A stretch of 64,000 bases of DNA from contig NZ_JAPPTI010000003.1 of NCBI RefSeq assembly GCF_027587025.1, positions 124,001-188,000 of the forward strand. Direction: 5' to 3'. The notes beneath the pieces were generated by a model that saw nothing but the letters and a program-made list of their open reading frames with translations, was not told the origin of the DNA and ran no database searches. This stretch comes from Vibrio sp. LaRot3. GTDB taxonomy: Bacteria > Pseudomonadota > Gammaproteobacteria > Enterobacterales > Vibrionaceae. Position numbers and translations under genes: made by a program. This document shows, piece after piece, positions 45,337 to 55,478 of this stretch (positions are counted from its first letter, which is position 1; each line of letters opens with the position of its first letter).

Positions 45337-47745
45337 TTAGCCTAGAGTAACGATAACTTCGTTTACGCTGCCTTCTGCTTGTACAGGGACAGAAGCGCCA
45401 GTGATTTGCTCACCGTTAACCGTGATAGATTTAACGCCTTTACTTACTGAGTCAGGGTTTTGTACCTTGATGTTGTAAGTTGCGCCTAGCCATTGACGAG
45501 TTACCTCGAAACCAGGCCAGTCAGTTGGGATACATGGGTCAATAGTTAGACCATCGAAGCCAGTACGAACACCTAGAATGAAGTTCGTCACCGCAAAGTA
45601 AGCCCAACCAGAAGTACCCGTTAGCCATGGGTGGTTTGCACGACCATGGTCTTGGTGGTCACGACCCATAATGAACTGAACGTATGAGTATGGTTCAGCC
45701 ACACGCTTTTCAATGATGTCGTTTTGGTTGTATGGGTTTAGTGCATCGTAGAACTTCATTGCACGGTCACCACGGCCTAGTTTTGCTTCTGCTACCCATG
45801 CCCATGGGTTCGGGTGAGAGAAGATTGCTCCGTTCTCTTTCACGCCTTGGTAAACGCGAGTAACAAAACCGATATCATCGTTTGGCGTTGCAAATGATGG
45901 TGAGTTTAGGTGTAGACCGTATTCAGAGAACAGGTTCTCATCAACCGCGTCCATCGCTTTTTCACCGCGCTCTTGAGAAACCGCACCAGAAAGAACCGCT
46001 AGTGTGTTTGACTCAAGGTGTACACGACCTTCAGCTTGTTGTGCTGTACCGATCTTGTCGCCATTTTTAGTTAGGCCACGGATGTACCAACCGCCTTCGT
46101 CATCCCATAGGTGCGTTTCACATGCTTCACGCACGTTCGCTGCCATTTCAGTGTATTTCTCTACGTCTTCTTGCTTACCTAGGAACTTCGCTAGGTCGAT
46201 GAACTCTTGCAGAGCCCAGAAGTGTAGGAATGACACCATTGAAGACTCACCACCGCCTAGGTTTAGACAGTCGTTCCAGTCAGCACGAAGGCCTTTACAG
46301 ATACCGGTTTGACCAACGTATTCAGCAGAGAAGTCTAGAGCTGCTTTCATGTGATCGTAAACGCTAGCGTCGCCGCCGTCTGCGTATGGAATCACTTCAT
46401 CAAAGAACTTGTGCTCACCGGTTTCCATTACGTATTTACAGATGGTAGGTACTAGCCATAGGTGGTCATCAGAACAGGTATCTTCAATACCGTGGATCTT
46501 GTCGTCATCTGAAGGAGTAGGTACAACCGTTGGTGACTTAGACGGCTCAACGTCTGCTTTCTCTGGATCGAACCAATCTGGATCGAATAGGTGTAGACCG
46601 TAACCCGCTTTAACCTGACCACGCAGTAGGTCAACAATACGCTTGCGCGTCATCGCTGGGTTCGCGTGTGGTACTGAGATTGCGTCTTGTGCAGTATCGC
46701 GGTAGCCAAGACCAGTACGGCCGCCTACCTCGATGAATGATGCAAAGCGAGACCAAACCACACAGGTTTCTGCTTGGTAAAGCGTCCAAGCGTTGATCAT
46801 GGTGTCTAGGCCTTCGTTTGGTGATTTCACTTGGAACTTGTCACAACGCTCGTTCCAGTGTTCTTTAATGCCAGCAAATGCCGCATCAACGTTAGCAAGG
46901 TCTTGGTACTTAGTACGTAGACGCTCACCGTTACCTTTACCAATACCTAGGATGTAAGCAAAGCGTACTTCTTCACCCGGTTGAATTGTGAATTGCTTAT
47001 GTAGCGAACCACAGTGGTTGTAACAAGTTTGCGCCGTGTTGAAACACTTACCTTGCTCTACTGCTAGTGGGTTTGCTTCATCACGGTATAAGCCAAGGAA
47101 GCTGTCGCGTTGACCGTCGTATGAATCTGGGTCAAATGTAGATGCTAGGTAGTAGAAACCTTCGAAATCGTTGGTGTTGTAGTACAGGTCGTATTCAATC
47201 ACACCATCTTTGTACTCAGTACCCGCAGAGTATAGAGACATCTGGTGGTTCTGGTTGTCAGATTGAATGTGGCTGAATGAGAACTCAACAAAAGAGAACG
47301 CACTGATAGTACGAGGTTTGTCTGAAGTGTTCTTAATCACAACATCCCAGATTTCTGCATCTTCACCTTTCGGTACGAACAGAGTCTTAGTTGCAGTGAT
47401 GCCGCTGTACTCACACTTGAACTTAGAGTAAGACAAGCCATGACGAACTTCGTAGTTTGCTTCGTCTAGGCTTTTTGCAACTGGTTGCCATGAGATTGAC
47501 CAGTAATCACCCGTCTCATCATCACGTAGGTAAACGTAGTGTCCTGGGCGATCGAATGTCGCGTTCGGACGGAACTTAGTCACGCGGTTGTACTCAGGTG
47601 AGTTGTAGAACGAGTAACCGCCCGCGTTATGAGAGATAACAGTACAGAATTTTTCTGTGCCCAAGTAGTTCGTCCATGGTGCAGGCACGTCTGGGCGTGT
47701 GATGACATATTCACGATTGTCATTATCGAAATAGCCGTATTTCAT
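45337..47745 (-). CDS. chbP: N,N'-diacetylchitobiose phosphorylase (GH94)
   Basis: This enzyme cleaves chitobiose with phosphate to GlcNAc-1-phosphate and GlcNAc, saving one ATP per bond. It is a large (alpha/alpha)6-barrel enzyme of 802 residues, close to the described Vibrio ChbP (801). The start MKYGYFDNDNREYVITRPDVPAPW and the general-acid segment ADWNDCLNLGG are family marks. It lacks a signal peptide, so it acts in the cytoplasm after uptake. Its ribosome site AAAAGGAAAT is strong and codon use biased. Cellobiose phosphorylase is the alternative within GH94, but context and sequence favour chitobiose. Confidence 0.94.
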   Translation of the reverse strand: MKYGYFDNDNREYVITRPDVPAPWTNYLGTEKFCTVISHNAGGYSFYNSPEYNRVTKFRPNATFDRPGHYVYLRDDETGDYWSISWQPVAKSLDEANYEVRHGLSYSKFKCEYSGITATKTLFVPKGEDAEIWDVVIKNTSDKPRTISAFSFVEFSFSHIQSDNQNHQMSLYSAGTEYKDGVIEYDLYYNTNDFEGFYYLASTFDPDSYDGQRDSFLGLYRDEANPLAVEQGKCFNTAQTCYNHCGSLHKQFTIQPGEEVRFAYILGIGKGNGERLRTKYQDLANVDAAFAGIKEHWNERCDKFQVKSPNEGLDTMINAWTLYQAETCVVWSRFASFIEVGGRTGLGYRDTAQDAISVPHANPAMTRKRIVDLLRGQVKAGYGLHLFDPDWFDPEKADVEPSKSPTVVPTPSDDDKIHGIEDTCSDDHLWLVPTICKYVMETGEHKFFDEVIPYADGGDASVYDHMKAALDFSAEYVGQTGICKGLRADWNDCLNLGGGESSMVSFLHFWALQEFIDLAKFLGKQEDVEKYTEMAANVREACETHLWDDEGGWYIRGLTKNGDKIGTAQQAEGRVHLESNTLAVLSGAVSQERGEKAMDAVDENLFSEYGLHLNSPSFATPNDDIGFVTRVYQGVKENGAIFSHPNPWAWVAEAKLGRGDRAMKFYDALNPYNQNDIIEKRVAEPYSYVQFIMGRDHQDHGRANHPWLTGTSGWAYFAVTNFILGVRTGFDGLTIDPCIPTDWPGFEVTRQWLGATYNIKVQNPDSVSKGVKSITVNGEQITGASVPVQAEGSVNEVIVTLG

Positions 47746-47802
47746 CTTAATTTCCTTTTTACCAAGCCACTCTAAGGTGGTTAAATTTTTAAGCTAGAAA
47801 AA

Positions 47803-49734
47803 CTAATTGTTTGTTGATTGTTTCGATTTCCACGGATGACGGTATTTCACCTCTTGAAGATCTAGCAGAGGGAAGTGGCCTTTCAAACGTGATAAATAAT
47901 CTTCCCAGTTACGCTGGGACTTGTTGGTCCAACACGCTTCAGACATTGCCGTTAAGCGTGGGAACATCATGTAATCCATACGCTCTTGGGTGGTGATAAT
48001 TTCACACCAAAGCGCGCATTGAATGCCGAGAATTCGTTTACGAATTGGGTCGCTTTCTGGAACTTCTTGCAGAGGTTCGTAGCGATAAGCATTTTCTAAA
48101 GGAATGACCGCCGCCCAATCTACTCCCGGCTCGTCTGGTGAGTAGTCTTGTGTCATATCTAAGTAGGTCGATTGCGCAGGTTGCAAAATCACATCAAAAC
48201 CTTGGCTAGCACAGTTGAGTGCTGCTTCTTCACTTAGCCATGAATAGATAACGGTATCTTTGCTTACCTTGTTACCGTGCTGAGCTTCTTCCCAACCCAC
48301 CATACGTTTGCCTAAAAGCTGTAGGCGCTTTTCTGCGTAACGCAGTAGATGTCCTTGCAGCTCTTTGCTGTTTTGGTAACCGTGGTTTTCCATCAAGGCT
48401 TGGCAACTTGGGCTATTTACCCACACACCATCAGGTACTTCGTCCGCACCGATGTGTACCCAAGGTGATGGGAATAATTGAGCTACCTCTGTCAGTACTT
48501 TATCGAGGAACTCGTAAGTACCCACTAACGACGGAGAAATAACGTTGTCGGTGTAGTGTTGAATACTGCGGTACTGAGATTGGTCTGCTTCATCAAGTAA
48601 CAGGTGAGGCAGCGCTTTTAGTGCCGCACGGCAGTGACCCGGAATATCAATTTCAGGGATGATGGTAATGCCGCGTTCTTCAGCGTAAGCGATGACTTCG
48701 CGCACTTCATCTTGGCTGTAGTAACCTTTGTGGACCGTGTTTAAGCTACTGAATTGAGGTTCGAGTAGTTTACCTGGACCGCGTTCGGAACCGATTTCAG
48801 TCAGCTCTGGGTAAGCCTTGATCTCTAAGCGCCAGCCTTCATCATCGGTTAGATGCCAATGGAACTGGTTAAATTTGTAGTGCGCCAAATGGTTGATAAG
48901 GCGTTTGACGCGCTCTAGTGGGTGGAAATGACGAGCACAATCCAACATCATGCCGCGGTACTTAAAGCGCGGAGCATCGGTCACCTTTATGTAAGGTATG
49001 CGCAACGTGTTGTCTTGCTCTGTCTTTACAACCAGTTGAATTAAGGTTGCACTCGCATGGACAAAACCAGCATGAGAACCCGCTTCAAGTCGAATACCAC
49101 TGTTTGAAACGGTGAGTGAATACTCACCTTCGTCTAGGGTTGGGTTGTTACGAAATAGAATATCGCTGTGGCCAATTGGGCTTGCTTCGAAATTGTAAAG
49201 ACTTTTTAGTTCGGTTTGCAGCCAAGTCGCTGCTTTCTCTGCTAGCGTGGCTTGCAGAGTAATCTGGCTTGTTGGCGTCAGTACATAGTGACCATCAAAT
49301 GCCACCACCTTATTCGGGCGAGGAATGAGTGATAATTCCGCTCCATCCACTTCAGGGACTTCACTGCGCTGTCGGTAAGGCGAAGCGAGTGCAATTGGTG
49401 TAATGCTCACTGGGTGCTTCACATCATCATGCTCAATCACGAGCGCGTCTTTAAAGCCATCGGTATAGAAGCGTAATGGAGCGGTGTTGATGCTAAATTC
49501 ACAGTAGAAGTGTTGGTTAGCAGGGAGAACTTCTACATCCGGTGTGACGGTGCAAAAGCTACCCACTTGCTTAATTTCACCATGAGTAAAGCTATCGGGA
49601 AGAATATAACGATCGATAATAAACTGCAGTTTCCAATCAACCAGATCTTGGTCTGAAAGGTTGTGAAGCGTTATACCAAAACGGCAATGCTGTTTTTGTT
49701 CTGAGAGAACGGTTAGGTCAACGCGATAGCTCAT
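47803..49734 (-). CDS. Cytoplasmic beta-N-acetylhexosaminidase (GH20)
   Basis: GH20 exo-enzyme releasing GlcNAc from the non-reducing end of chitin oligosaccharides. An N-terminal beta-domain (about residues 1-230) leads to the TIM barrel, where catalytic Asp-Glu lies in VHIGADEVPDG and the RGMMLDCARHFHP and FHWHLTDDEGWR segments are typical. Substrate-assisted catalysis is expected. There is no signal peptide in 643 residues, in line with a cytoplasmic operon enzyme (VC0613-type). It follows the kinase gene by 12 bases. Confidence 0.93.
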   Translation of the reverse strand: MSYRVDLTVLSEQKQHCRFGITLHNLSDQDLVDWKLQFIIDRYILPDSFTHGEIKQVGSFCTVTPDVEVLPANQHFYCEFSINTAPLRFYTDGFKDALVIEHDDVKHPVSITPIALASPYRQRSEVPEVDGAELSLIPRPNKVVAFDGHYVLTPTSQITLQATLAEKAATWLQTELKSLYNFEASPIGHSDILFRNNPTLDEGEYSLTVSNSGIRLEAGSHAGFVHASATLIQLVVKTEQDNTLRIPYIKVTDAPRFKYRGMMLDCARHFHPLERVKRLINHLAHYKFNQFHWHLTDDEGWRLEIKAYPELTEIGSERGPGKLLEPQFSSLNTVHKGYYSQDEVREVIAYAEERGITIIPEIDIPGHCRAALKALPHLLLDEADQSQYRSIQHYTDNVISPSLVGTYEFLDKVLTEVAQLFPSPWVHIGADEVPDGVWVNSPSCQALMENHGYQNSKELQGHLLRYAEKRLQLLGKRMVGWEEAQHGNKVSKDTVIYSWLSEEAALNCASQGFDVILQPAQSTYLDMTQDYSPDEPGVDWAAVIPLENAYRYEPLQEVPESDPIRKRILGIQCALWCEIITTQERMDYMMFPRLTAMSEACWTNKSQRNWEDYLSRLKGHFPLLDLQEVKYRHPWKSKQSTNN

Positions 49735-49746
49735 ATCTACAAATCC

Positions 49747-50622
49747 TTAATACAGATTATGCTCTGGCTTACCAGCAAACATAATCGCACCTTCAATTGC
49801 ATCGAATTGAGGTTTTACGATCCATTGTTGTACTGGAGGGGAGAGCCAATCTTGAATGCGTTCTGCGATGCTACCCATTAGACAGATGCGTGTAGCACCT
49901 TTCTTATTCAAGGCAATGAGGAACATCTCGATATCTGCCGCAGTTTGCTTCAGCATTGAAATTGCTAAAGGGTCACCTTGGTAAGCGTGTTGGAAAATAG
50001 CGGGAGAGAACTGTCCGTAATCTTTAGGGATTGCGCCTTTAGACCACTCAACAATCGCATCGACATCATTATCAAAATGATTAAGAACGTGCGCTGCAAG
50101 TGGGGTTTTCTCTACAATGCCATCGTAAGCCAGCAAAACTTGCTGAATAAGGCGAAGGCCCATGACGGCGCCGCCACCTTGATCTGAAATTGGAAATTCA
50201 CGACCGCCGACAACATGTTGCTGACCACCTTCAAGGTAGATGCCACATGAGCCTGTGCCGCCAATCATGATTGCGCCATCATCGCCATTGTGTGCACCAA
50301 TACATGCACCATAGGCATCGGTATTAAGTGTCATCGAAGCAAATGGATGGGAAAGCGCCATGAATTTTTGCCATGAACCTTTGTGCTCAGCGCCTGCTAG
50401 AGCCAGGCCTACGTGCATATTGGCAAAATCTTGTTCGGTTAGCCCGCCTTGTTTCGCGGCTTCAGTAATGGCTTCTACAATGGATGCCATTGCAACTTCG
50501 GCGCCCAGCATAATGTTGGCGCTGCCGCTTTTTGCTTCGCCAATAAGGTTGTTTTGTTCGTCGCGGATGCGTGCGCGGCAAGATGTGCCGCCACCGTCGA
50601 TACCAATTCGGTACAGAGTCAT
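49747..50622 (-). CDS. gspK: Amino-sugar kinase, BadF/BadG family (glucosamine/GlcNAc kinase)
   Basis: This 291-residue ATPase has the ASKHA fold: phosphate-1 loop IGIDGGGTSCRARI at the N-terminus and adenosine/phosphate-2 loops MIGGTGSCGIY and GDQGG-like SDQGGGAVMG. The V. cholerae counterpart (VC0614) is described as a glucosamine-specific kinase, GspK; GlcNAc kinase activity is also reported in the family. In the operon it would phosphorylate the free amino sugars released by GH20, GH9 and ChbP. The symbol is by homology. Confidence 0.88.
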   Translation of the reverse strand: MTLYRIGIDGGGTSCRARIRDEQNNLIGEAKSGSANIMLGAEVAMASIVEAITEAAKQGGLTEQDFANMHVGLALAGAEHKGSWQKFMALSHPFASMTLNTDAYGACIGAHNGDDGAIMIGGTGSCGIYLEGGQQHVVGGREFPISDQGGGAVMGLRLIQQVLLAYDGIVEKTPLAAHVLNHFDNDVDAIVEWSKGAIPKDYGQFSPAIFQHAYQGDPLAISMLKQTAADIEMFLIALNKKGATRICLMGSIAERIQDWLSPPVQQWIVKPQFDAIEGAIMFAGKPEHNLY

Positions 50623-50626
50623 GGGA

Positions 50627-52345
50627 TTAGTCCTCTAAGCTGTCAAAGTGATTGAATTGACAGATGATCGCGAGCAAATACCACGCTCCATGAGGGATCC
50701 ATTGCTCACCCCATCGCCAGTTCTGCAACATATCATCTTTCTGGCCCGGAGGGTTGAAGGCAATGTCTTCCTCGTCCTCAAATCCGCCTGTAATACCGTT
50801 GCAAACACCACCTTTGGCATTAAAGAAGCCTAAGTGAGGTAAATAATCAGGGTTGTTTTGGCCGAAACCATCCAACATACACATGTTGTAAGGGTTATGA
50901 CCGACAATCCAGTTCAAAGCGTTTTGAGCAAACTGCGCGAGCTGTTTTTGCTGCTCGCCATCTTTGGTGTGATTTTGAGCTAGGTAAGCCATGCTTGCCA
51001 AAGAGCCTAAACGTGCGTTTTCACCCTGCCACCAATAACCTGACTCGTTGTCGTGAGCGACGAAGAACGCCTCACGTTTTTCCCCGTTAACGGGTTTGAC
51101 GTATTGACGTGGGTAGCCAAATGGGTTCGCAGCGTTATTGGTGATAGTGAGCTCAAAGTCGATCGCTTGAGCGACAACTTGTTTGGTTGCTTGATAAGCC
51201 TCACGATCACTTTCAATCGAGAGGTATTCACACAAAGCAATAACAGGTAAGCCTGCTTCTGCTGCGTGGAAGTATGGACGAGAGCCATCAGTATTGGCTG
51301 CCCAGTAATGTGCTACCTCAGAATCTGAGGTTTGACGAGCCGCTAGACGATCTGCCCAGCGACGAGATTCAATAAGATATTTTTCATCTTGCGTTGTGCG
51401 GTACAGCTCTACAGCTGCAAGCAATGCGCAGTACTCATCAATGATGTTTTCTTCTCCATCATTGAGGTATTGAGAGTTGTTTTCTTGTAAGTGCCAGTAG
51501 CCAGTTTCTGCCGCTTGTAAGTAGTCTGCACTAGAGAACTCTCCGCTCACATCTAGGCGAGCTGCTGAAGCTAAAGCTGCAATTGATACACCGCCACCTT
51601 GGCGGAAGGCTGCTTGGTAATCATCAGATTTATGACCGTCTTGAGTTGCGTAAGCGCAGATTTCGCGTTGATTAATGTCTTTCGACCATTTGTCGAATAC
51701 GGTCATGTAGAAGAAGCCAGCTTGGTTTTGCATGCGTACCAAGAAGTCTGCGCCAAATAGTGCTTCTTCTGTCAGGCGAACTTGTGAATATTTAGCGAAT
51801 TTTTCATTCTCACCCAGTAGCTCTAACCCTTTTAGCATGTTCCAAACCACCATCGGGATTTGTTGCGGGTTGAGGTAATTGGCGTAAGAGAGGTGGCTTA
51901 AGTATTTGCTTACGTCGCCAGAAGCGTCATACCAACCGCCATGAACGTCAGCGGTTTGATCGCTACCTAGCAATGGCGCTTGGCGATCTTGCTTATCGAA
52001 GATGCCACCACAGCGCTGTGATTTGAAGTAGTGCAACACATCAGAGAAAGTCTGTTGCATTAGAACGCCGCTACCGATTTCAAACTCATCTGAGCGAACA
52101 TTGTCGACTCTTAGGTAGTAATTGCCCTGCGTGTTAAAAACAGAAAAATCAATGCGAAAAAAATACCCTTGGTGCCAGTTGGCGACTTTAGTGCCTTTCT
52201 CGACATCTAATGTCGCTACAGTTTGATGACTATCCGCACACACCAGTAAGGCAGTGGATGTAGACAAGCGTGGCTTCTTGGTCATCAAAATAGCCTGCTT
52301 AGGCCCAAGGGATTCGTAACCAATATGGTTAGTGATTAGCAGCAT
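50627..52345 (-). CDS. Glycoside hydrolase family 9 enzyme, probable exo-glucosaminidase
   Basis: A GH9 enzyme with an N-terminal Ig-like domain (about 1-90) and an (alpha/alpha)6 catalytic barrel; the catalytic base region is GGWYDASGD and the C-terminal segment with NPPGQKDD/EDEEDIAF contributes the acid. No signal peptide in 572 residues, so it is cytoplasmic, unlike the usual secreted GH9 cellulases. In vibrio chb operons this gene (VC0615-type) was first called endoglucanase, but homologues are described as beta-glucosaminidases acting on deacetylated chito-oligosaccharides. It is only 4 bases before the kinase gene. Confidence 0.88.
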   Translation of the reverse strand: MLLITNHIGYESLGPKQAILMTKKPRLSTSTALLVCADSHQTVATLDVEKGTKVANWHQGYFFRIDFSVFNTQGNYYLRVDNVRSDEFEIGSGVLMQQTFSDVLHYFKSQRCGGIFDKQDRQAPLLGSDQTADVHGGWYDASGDVSKYLSHLSYANYLNPQQIPMVVWNMLKGLELLGENEKFAKYSQVRLTEEALFGADFLVRMQNQAGFFYMTVFDKWSKDINQREICAYATQDGHKSDDYQAAFRQGGGVSIAALASAARLDVSGEFSSADYLQAAETGYWHLQENNSQYLNDGEENIIDEYCALLAAVELYRTTQDEKYLIESRRWADRLAARQTSDSEVAHYWAANTDGSRPYFHAAEAGLPVIALCEYLSIESDREAYQATKQVVAQAIDFELTITNNAANPFGYPRQYVKPVNGEKREAFFVAHDNESGYWWQGENARLGSLASMAYLAQNHTKDGEQQKQLAQFAQNALNWIVGHNPYNMCMLDGFGQNNPDYLPHLGFFNAKGGVCNGITGGFEDEEDIAFNPPGQKDDMLQNWRWGEQWIPHGAWYLLAIICQFNHFDSLED

Positions 52346-52391
52346 TGATATCTCCGCAAAAAATCTGTCTGTAGCTGTAAGGAAAGAGATT

Positions 52392-52415
52392 GAGCCAAGA
52401 GACCTCTCTTGGCTC
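52392..52415 (-). other. Stem-loop between the ABC importer genes and the GH9 gene
   Basis: GAGCCAAGAGA / TCTCTTGGCTC is a perfect 11-bp palindrome with only CC between, just after the ATPase stop. No T-run follows on the minus strand. It divides the transporter half of the operon from the enzyme half and may be a processing or stability element. Confidence 0.55.
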
Positions 52416-52423
52416 GTTGTTGC

Positions 52424-53419
52424 TTAGTTTTCGTATAGGTAACAGCGTACAAAGTGGTTGTCAGACAACTGTGTTACGCCTGGTAGGCGTTCACGACATT
52501 TGTCGGATGCTTGCTGACAACGACCTGCAAATGGACAACCTGCTGATTCTGGTGTCCAAAGAGGGATTTCACCCTTGTTACCTTTCAACTTCTCGTGGAT
52601 CGATTTACTTGGATCCGGTACCGCAGAAACCAATAGCTGCGTATATGGGTGTTGAGGATCGTGAATGATCTCTTCAGTATCACCCCATTCAACCATGTGG
52701 CCCACATACATAACCGCTAGGTCTTCTGCAATGTAACGAGCTGTCGCGATATCGTGCGTGATGTAAAGTAGAGACATTTGCTTCTCAAACTTCATCTCTT
52801 CCATCAGGTTAAGAACACCTGCACGAATCGATACGTCTAGCATTGAGGTTGGTTCGTCCGCCAATACGACTTCTGCACCTACCGCGATGTTACGTGCAAG
52901 GTTTACACGCTGACGCTGACCACCAGATAACTGGTGAGGGAATTTCTGTGCAGTTTCTTTTGGTGGAATCAGACCAACTTGTTCAAGTAGGTCGTACACA
53001 CGCTCTTCAAGTTCCTTCTTATTGCCCGGTTTGATCTTCTTGTGAATAAGAAGCGGACGTGCGATATGGTGGAAAATGTTGTGCGTAGGGTTTAGCGAGC
53101 CAAACGGGTCTTGCCAAACCATTTGCACGCCTTCACGGTAGTGCATCAAATCGCTTTTAGAGTTGATGTCTAGAATGTCGCGGCCTTTGTACTCAATCGT
53201 ACCTGAGGTTGGCGCGTACATTTTTGCAATCATCTTAGCGGTGGTTGATTTACCTGAGCCTGATTCACCTACTACGGCTAAACCACGGCTTTTGTACATC
53301 TTGAATGACACGTCATTGATCGCACGCATCATTGGTTGTTTTAGGGCATTACTGTTGATAGGGAAATCTTTGACAAGATTCTTACCTTCAACCAGTAGTT
53401 CGCCGAAATCTTTGCTCAT
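52424..53419 (-). CDS. Chitin-oligosaccharide ABC transporter ATPase (OppF/DppF-type)
   Basis: Second ATPase of the oligopeptide-type importer. Walker A GESGSGKST, Q-loop MVWQDPFGSLNP, signature LSGGQRQRVNLARNI, Walker B VVLADEPTSMLD and switch YITHDIA are visible; an OppF-type C-terminal Cys cluster (CPFAGRCQQASDKCRERLPG) may bind an iron-sulfur or metal site as in other Dpp/Opp ATPases. 331 residues. It lies 45 bases after the OppD-type gene. Confidence 0.93.
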   Translation of the reverse strand: MSKDFGELLVEGKNLVKDFPINSNALKQPMMRAINDVSFKMYKSRGLAVVGESGSGKSTTAKMIAKMYAPTSGTIEYKGRDILDINSKSDLMHYREGVQMVWQDPFGSLNPTHNIFHHIARPLLIHKKIKPGNKKELEERVYDLLEQVGLIPPKETAQKFPHQLSGGQRQRVNLARNIAVGAEVVLADEPTSMLDVSIRAGVLNLMEEMKFEKQMSLLYITHDIATARYIAEDLAVMYVGHMVEWGDTEEIIHDPQHPYTQLLVSAVPDPSKSIHEKLKGNKGEIPLWTPESAGCPFAGRCQQASDKCRERLPGVTQLSDNHFVRCYLYEN

Positions 53420-53464
53420 AATTGTCTCCAGAATAATTTTATTTTTGCTTATTTTTTGACATTG

Positions 53465-54448
53465 CTAGATCTTGGTCTGGGCAATTGGCTCACCGTAAAG
53501 GTGGCAGTTTGAGAAGCGATTTGGCTCAATCTGTCTCAACTGAGTTTGCACCTGAGTACATTTCTCATGTACACGGTCGCAACGAGCTTGGAAACGACAA
53601 CCTTGTGGTACTTCAAGTAGGTTTAATGGGTTACCCGGAATACCAGTAAGTTTCGTTTTTGGGCCAGTCAGTGGAGGGAATGAGCTACCCAAGCCCTTGG
53701 TGTAAGGGTGGTATGGGCTAGTTAAAATTTCCTTCGACGGAGCAACTTCGATCAACTCACCTGAGTACATAATGCCGATACGGTCTGAGAACTCGACCAT
53801 CAATGAAAGGTCGTGAGTAATAAACAGAATCGAGAAACCGAACTCTTCTTTTAGTGCGTAGATCTTTTGTAGGATTTCACGTTGAACCACTACGTCTAGT
53901 GCTGTAGTTGGTTCATCCATGATGATCATTTTCGGGTTAAGAGCGAGCGCGATAGCGATAACTAGGCGCTGACGCATACCACCAGAGAATTGGTGAGGGT
54001 AGTCAGTCAGACGGCTAGGGTGAATATCTACAATTTCAAGTAGACCTTCAGCACGCTTACGAGCTTGCTCACGAGTCATGTTCGTGTGACGCATAATTAC
54101 GTCACAGAACTGCTCTTCCATAGTCAGTACAGGGTTGAGCGCGTTCATCGCGCTCTGGAACACCATAGACATCTCGCTCCAGCGGAACGCTTGCATGCGT
54201 TCGTCGCTGTATTTGAGGATATCTTCACCATTGAAGATAACCTCACCACCAGTGATAAACGCTGGCGGCTTATGTAGACGCATTAGTGAGAAGGCTACAG
54301 TTGATTTACCACAGCCAGACTCACCGGCAAGGCCAAAGACCTCGCCCGGTGCAATATCAAAGCTTACGTTGTTACAGGCGCGGACATCGCCCGCTTCTGT
54401 AATGTAGTCAACGCAAAGGTTGCGGATAGAAATTAGTGGTGCAGTCAT
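53465..54448 (-). CDS. Chitin-oligosaccharide ABC transporter ATPase (OppD/DppD-type)
   Basis: First ATPase of the importer: Walker A GESGCGKST, signature FSGGMRQRLVIAIAL, Walker B MIIMDEPTTALD and switch FITHDLSL, with the C-terminal Cys region CRFQARCDRVHEKCTQV. 327 residues. It begins 2 bases after the upstream permease gene, so it is translationally coupled. The peptide-type family alone would suggest peptides; the surrounding chitin genes fix the likely substrate. Confidence 0.93.
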   Translation of the reverse strand: MTAPLISIRNLCVDYITEAGDVRACNNVSFDIAPGEVFGLAGESGCGKSTVAFSLMRLHKPPAFITGGEVIFNGEDILKYSDERMQAFRWSEMSMVFQSAMNALNPVLTMEEQFCDVIMRHTNMTREQARKRAEGLLEIVDIHPSRLTDYPHQFSGGMRQRLVIAIALALNPKMIIMDEPTTALDVVVQREILQKIYALKEEFGFSILFITHDLSLMVEFSDRIGIMYSGELIEVAPSKEILTSPYHPYTKGLGSSFPPLTGPKTKLTGIPGNPLNLLEVPQGCRFQARCDRVHEKCTQVQTQLRQIEPNRFSNCHLYGEPIAQTKI

Positions 54449-54450
54449 GA

Positions 54451-55476
54451 TTATTTATCTCCGCTCCAAAGTGCATTTTGTGGTGGTAGCTCAGGCTCAC
54501 GTTCTTCTTTGTCTTGCGCTGCAAGTTTCTTCCAGCGTTTCATACCTTTGTGAGAACGTAGCTGCGGGTTAGCAATTTCATCAACCGCGAAGTTAAGTAG
54601 AGCTAGACCAGTCATCAGTAGAATCAGCGCCATACAAGGTGCTAGTAGTTCCCACCATGCGCCAATTAGCATTGAAGAAGACGTTTGTACGTTGTACAGC
54701 ATGATGCCCCAGCTCACTGTGTTCGGGTCACCTAGACCTAGGAACGAGATAGTCGCTTCCATCATGATTGCGTACATAACCGAGCCGATGAAACTTGCAC
54801 CCACGATAGGGATAAGGTTTGGCAAGATTTCAACGAAGATGATGCGCCATGAAGATTCACCAAGAACTTCAGCGGCTTTAACAAACTCTTTTTCACGTAG
54901 GGCAAGTGTTTGGGAGCGTATTACACGAGCACCCCATGCCCAGGCTGTAAAGCCGATAATCAAGGAGATTGTCAGTGGCCCTGCCTCACCGATGAAGGCT
55001 GCCAATACAAACAGTAGTGGATATTGCGGAATAACCAGCATGATGTTCATGGCTGCAGTTAACACATCGTCCACTTTGCCGCCAAAGTAACCAGCTGAAA
55101 TACCAATGATGGTTGCTAGGAAACATACTGTGATACCAGCACCGAAACCTACTGCTAGCGATACGCGAGCACCGTGTACGAATTGAGACCAAACGTCACG
55201 ACCCATACGTGTTGTACCCATCACGTGATCTGCTTTTTTAGACATAATCAGAGTACGGCGGTCATCTGCAAGGTTTGTCGCTACCCAACCATCTGGGCTG
55301 CTTTGCGCTAGTTTAACGACTGGCGCAGGGTATTCATGTGGGTTACCTGTACGTTTGTCTGGCGCATGTTTTGCTAAAAACGGTGCAAACAGTGCAATGA
55401 ACAGGAAAAGAGCAAGGATAATACTACCCGTAAGTGCCATCGGGTTATTACCGATGAGTTTTAGGAAACCTTTCAT
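54451..55476 (-). CDS. Chitin-oligosaccharide ABC transporter permease (DppC-type)
   Basis: Inner-membrane subunit with an N-terminal helix (MALTGSIILALFLFIALFAPFL), a long periplasmic loop, and a five-helix core carrying the EAA motif (AAEVLGESSWRIIFVEILPNL). 341 residues. The C-terminal tail is charged (KKLAAQDKEEREPELPP). It is 2 bases after the partner permease gene. Confidence 0.93.
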   Translation of the reverse strand: MKGFLKLIGNNPMALTGSIILALFLFIALFAPFLAKHAPDKRTGNPHEYPAPVVKLAQSSPDGWVATNLADDRRTLIMSKKADHVMGTTRMGRDVWSQFVHGARVSLAVGFGAGITVCFLATIIGISAGYFGGKVDDVLTAAMNIMLVIPQYPLLFVLAAFIGEAGPLTISLIIGFTAWAWGARVIRSQTLALREKEFVKAAEVLGESSWRIIFVEILPNLIPIVGASFIGSVMYAIMMEATISFLGLGDPNTVSWGIMLYNVQTSSSMLIGAWWELLAPCMALILLMTGLALLNFAVDEIANPQLRSHKGMKRWKKLAAQDKEEREPELPPQNALWSGDK

Positions 55477-55478
55477 GA

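Noticed and set aside
52390..52668. 92-codon plus-strand frame opposite the OppF-type ATPase gene end
   Set aside because: It lies almost wholly over a well-supported ATPase gene and begins in its terminator-like palindrome; no family match.
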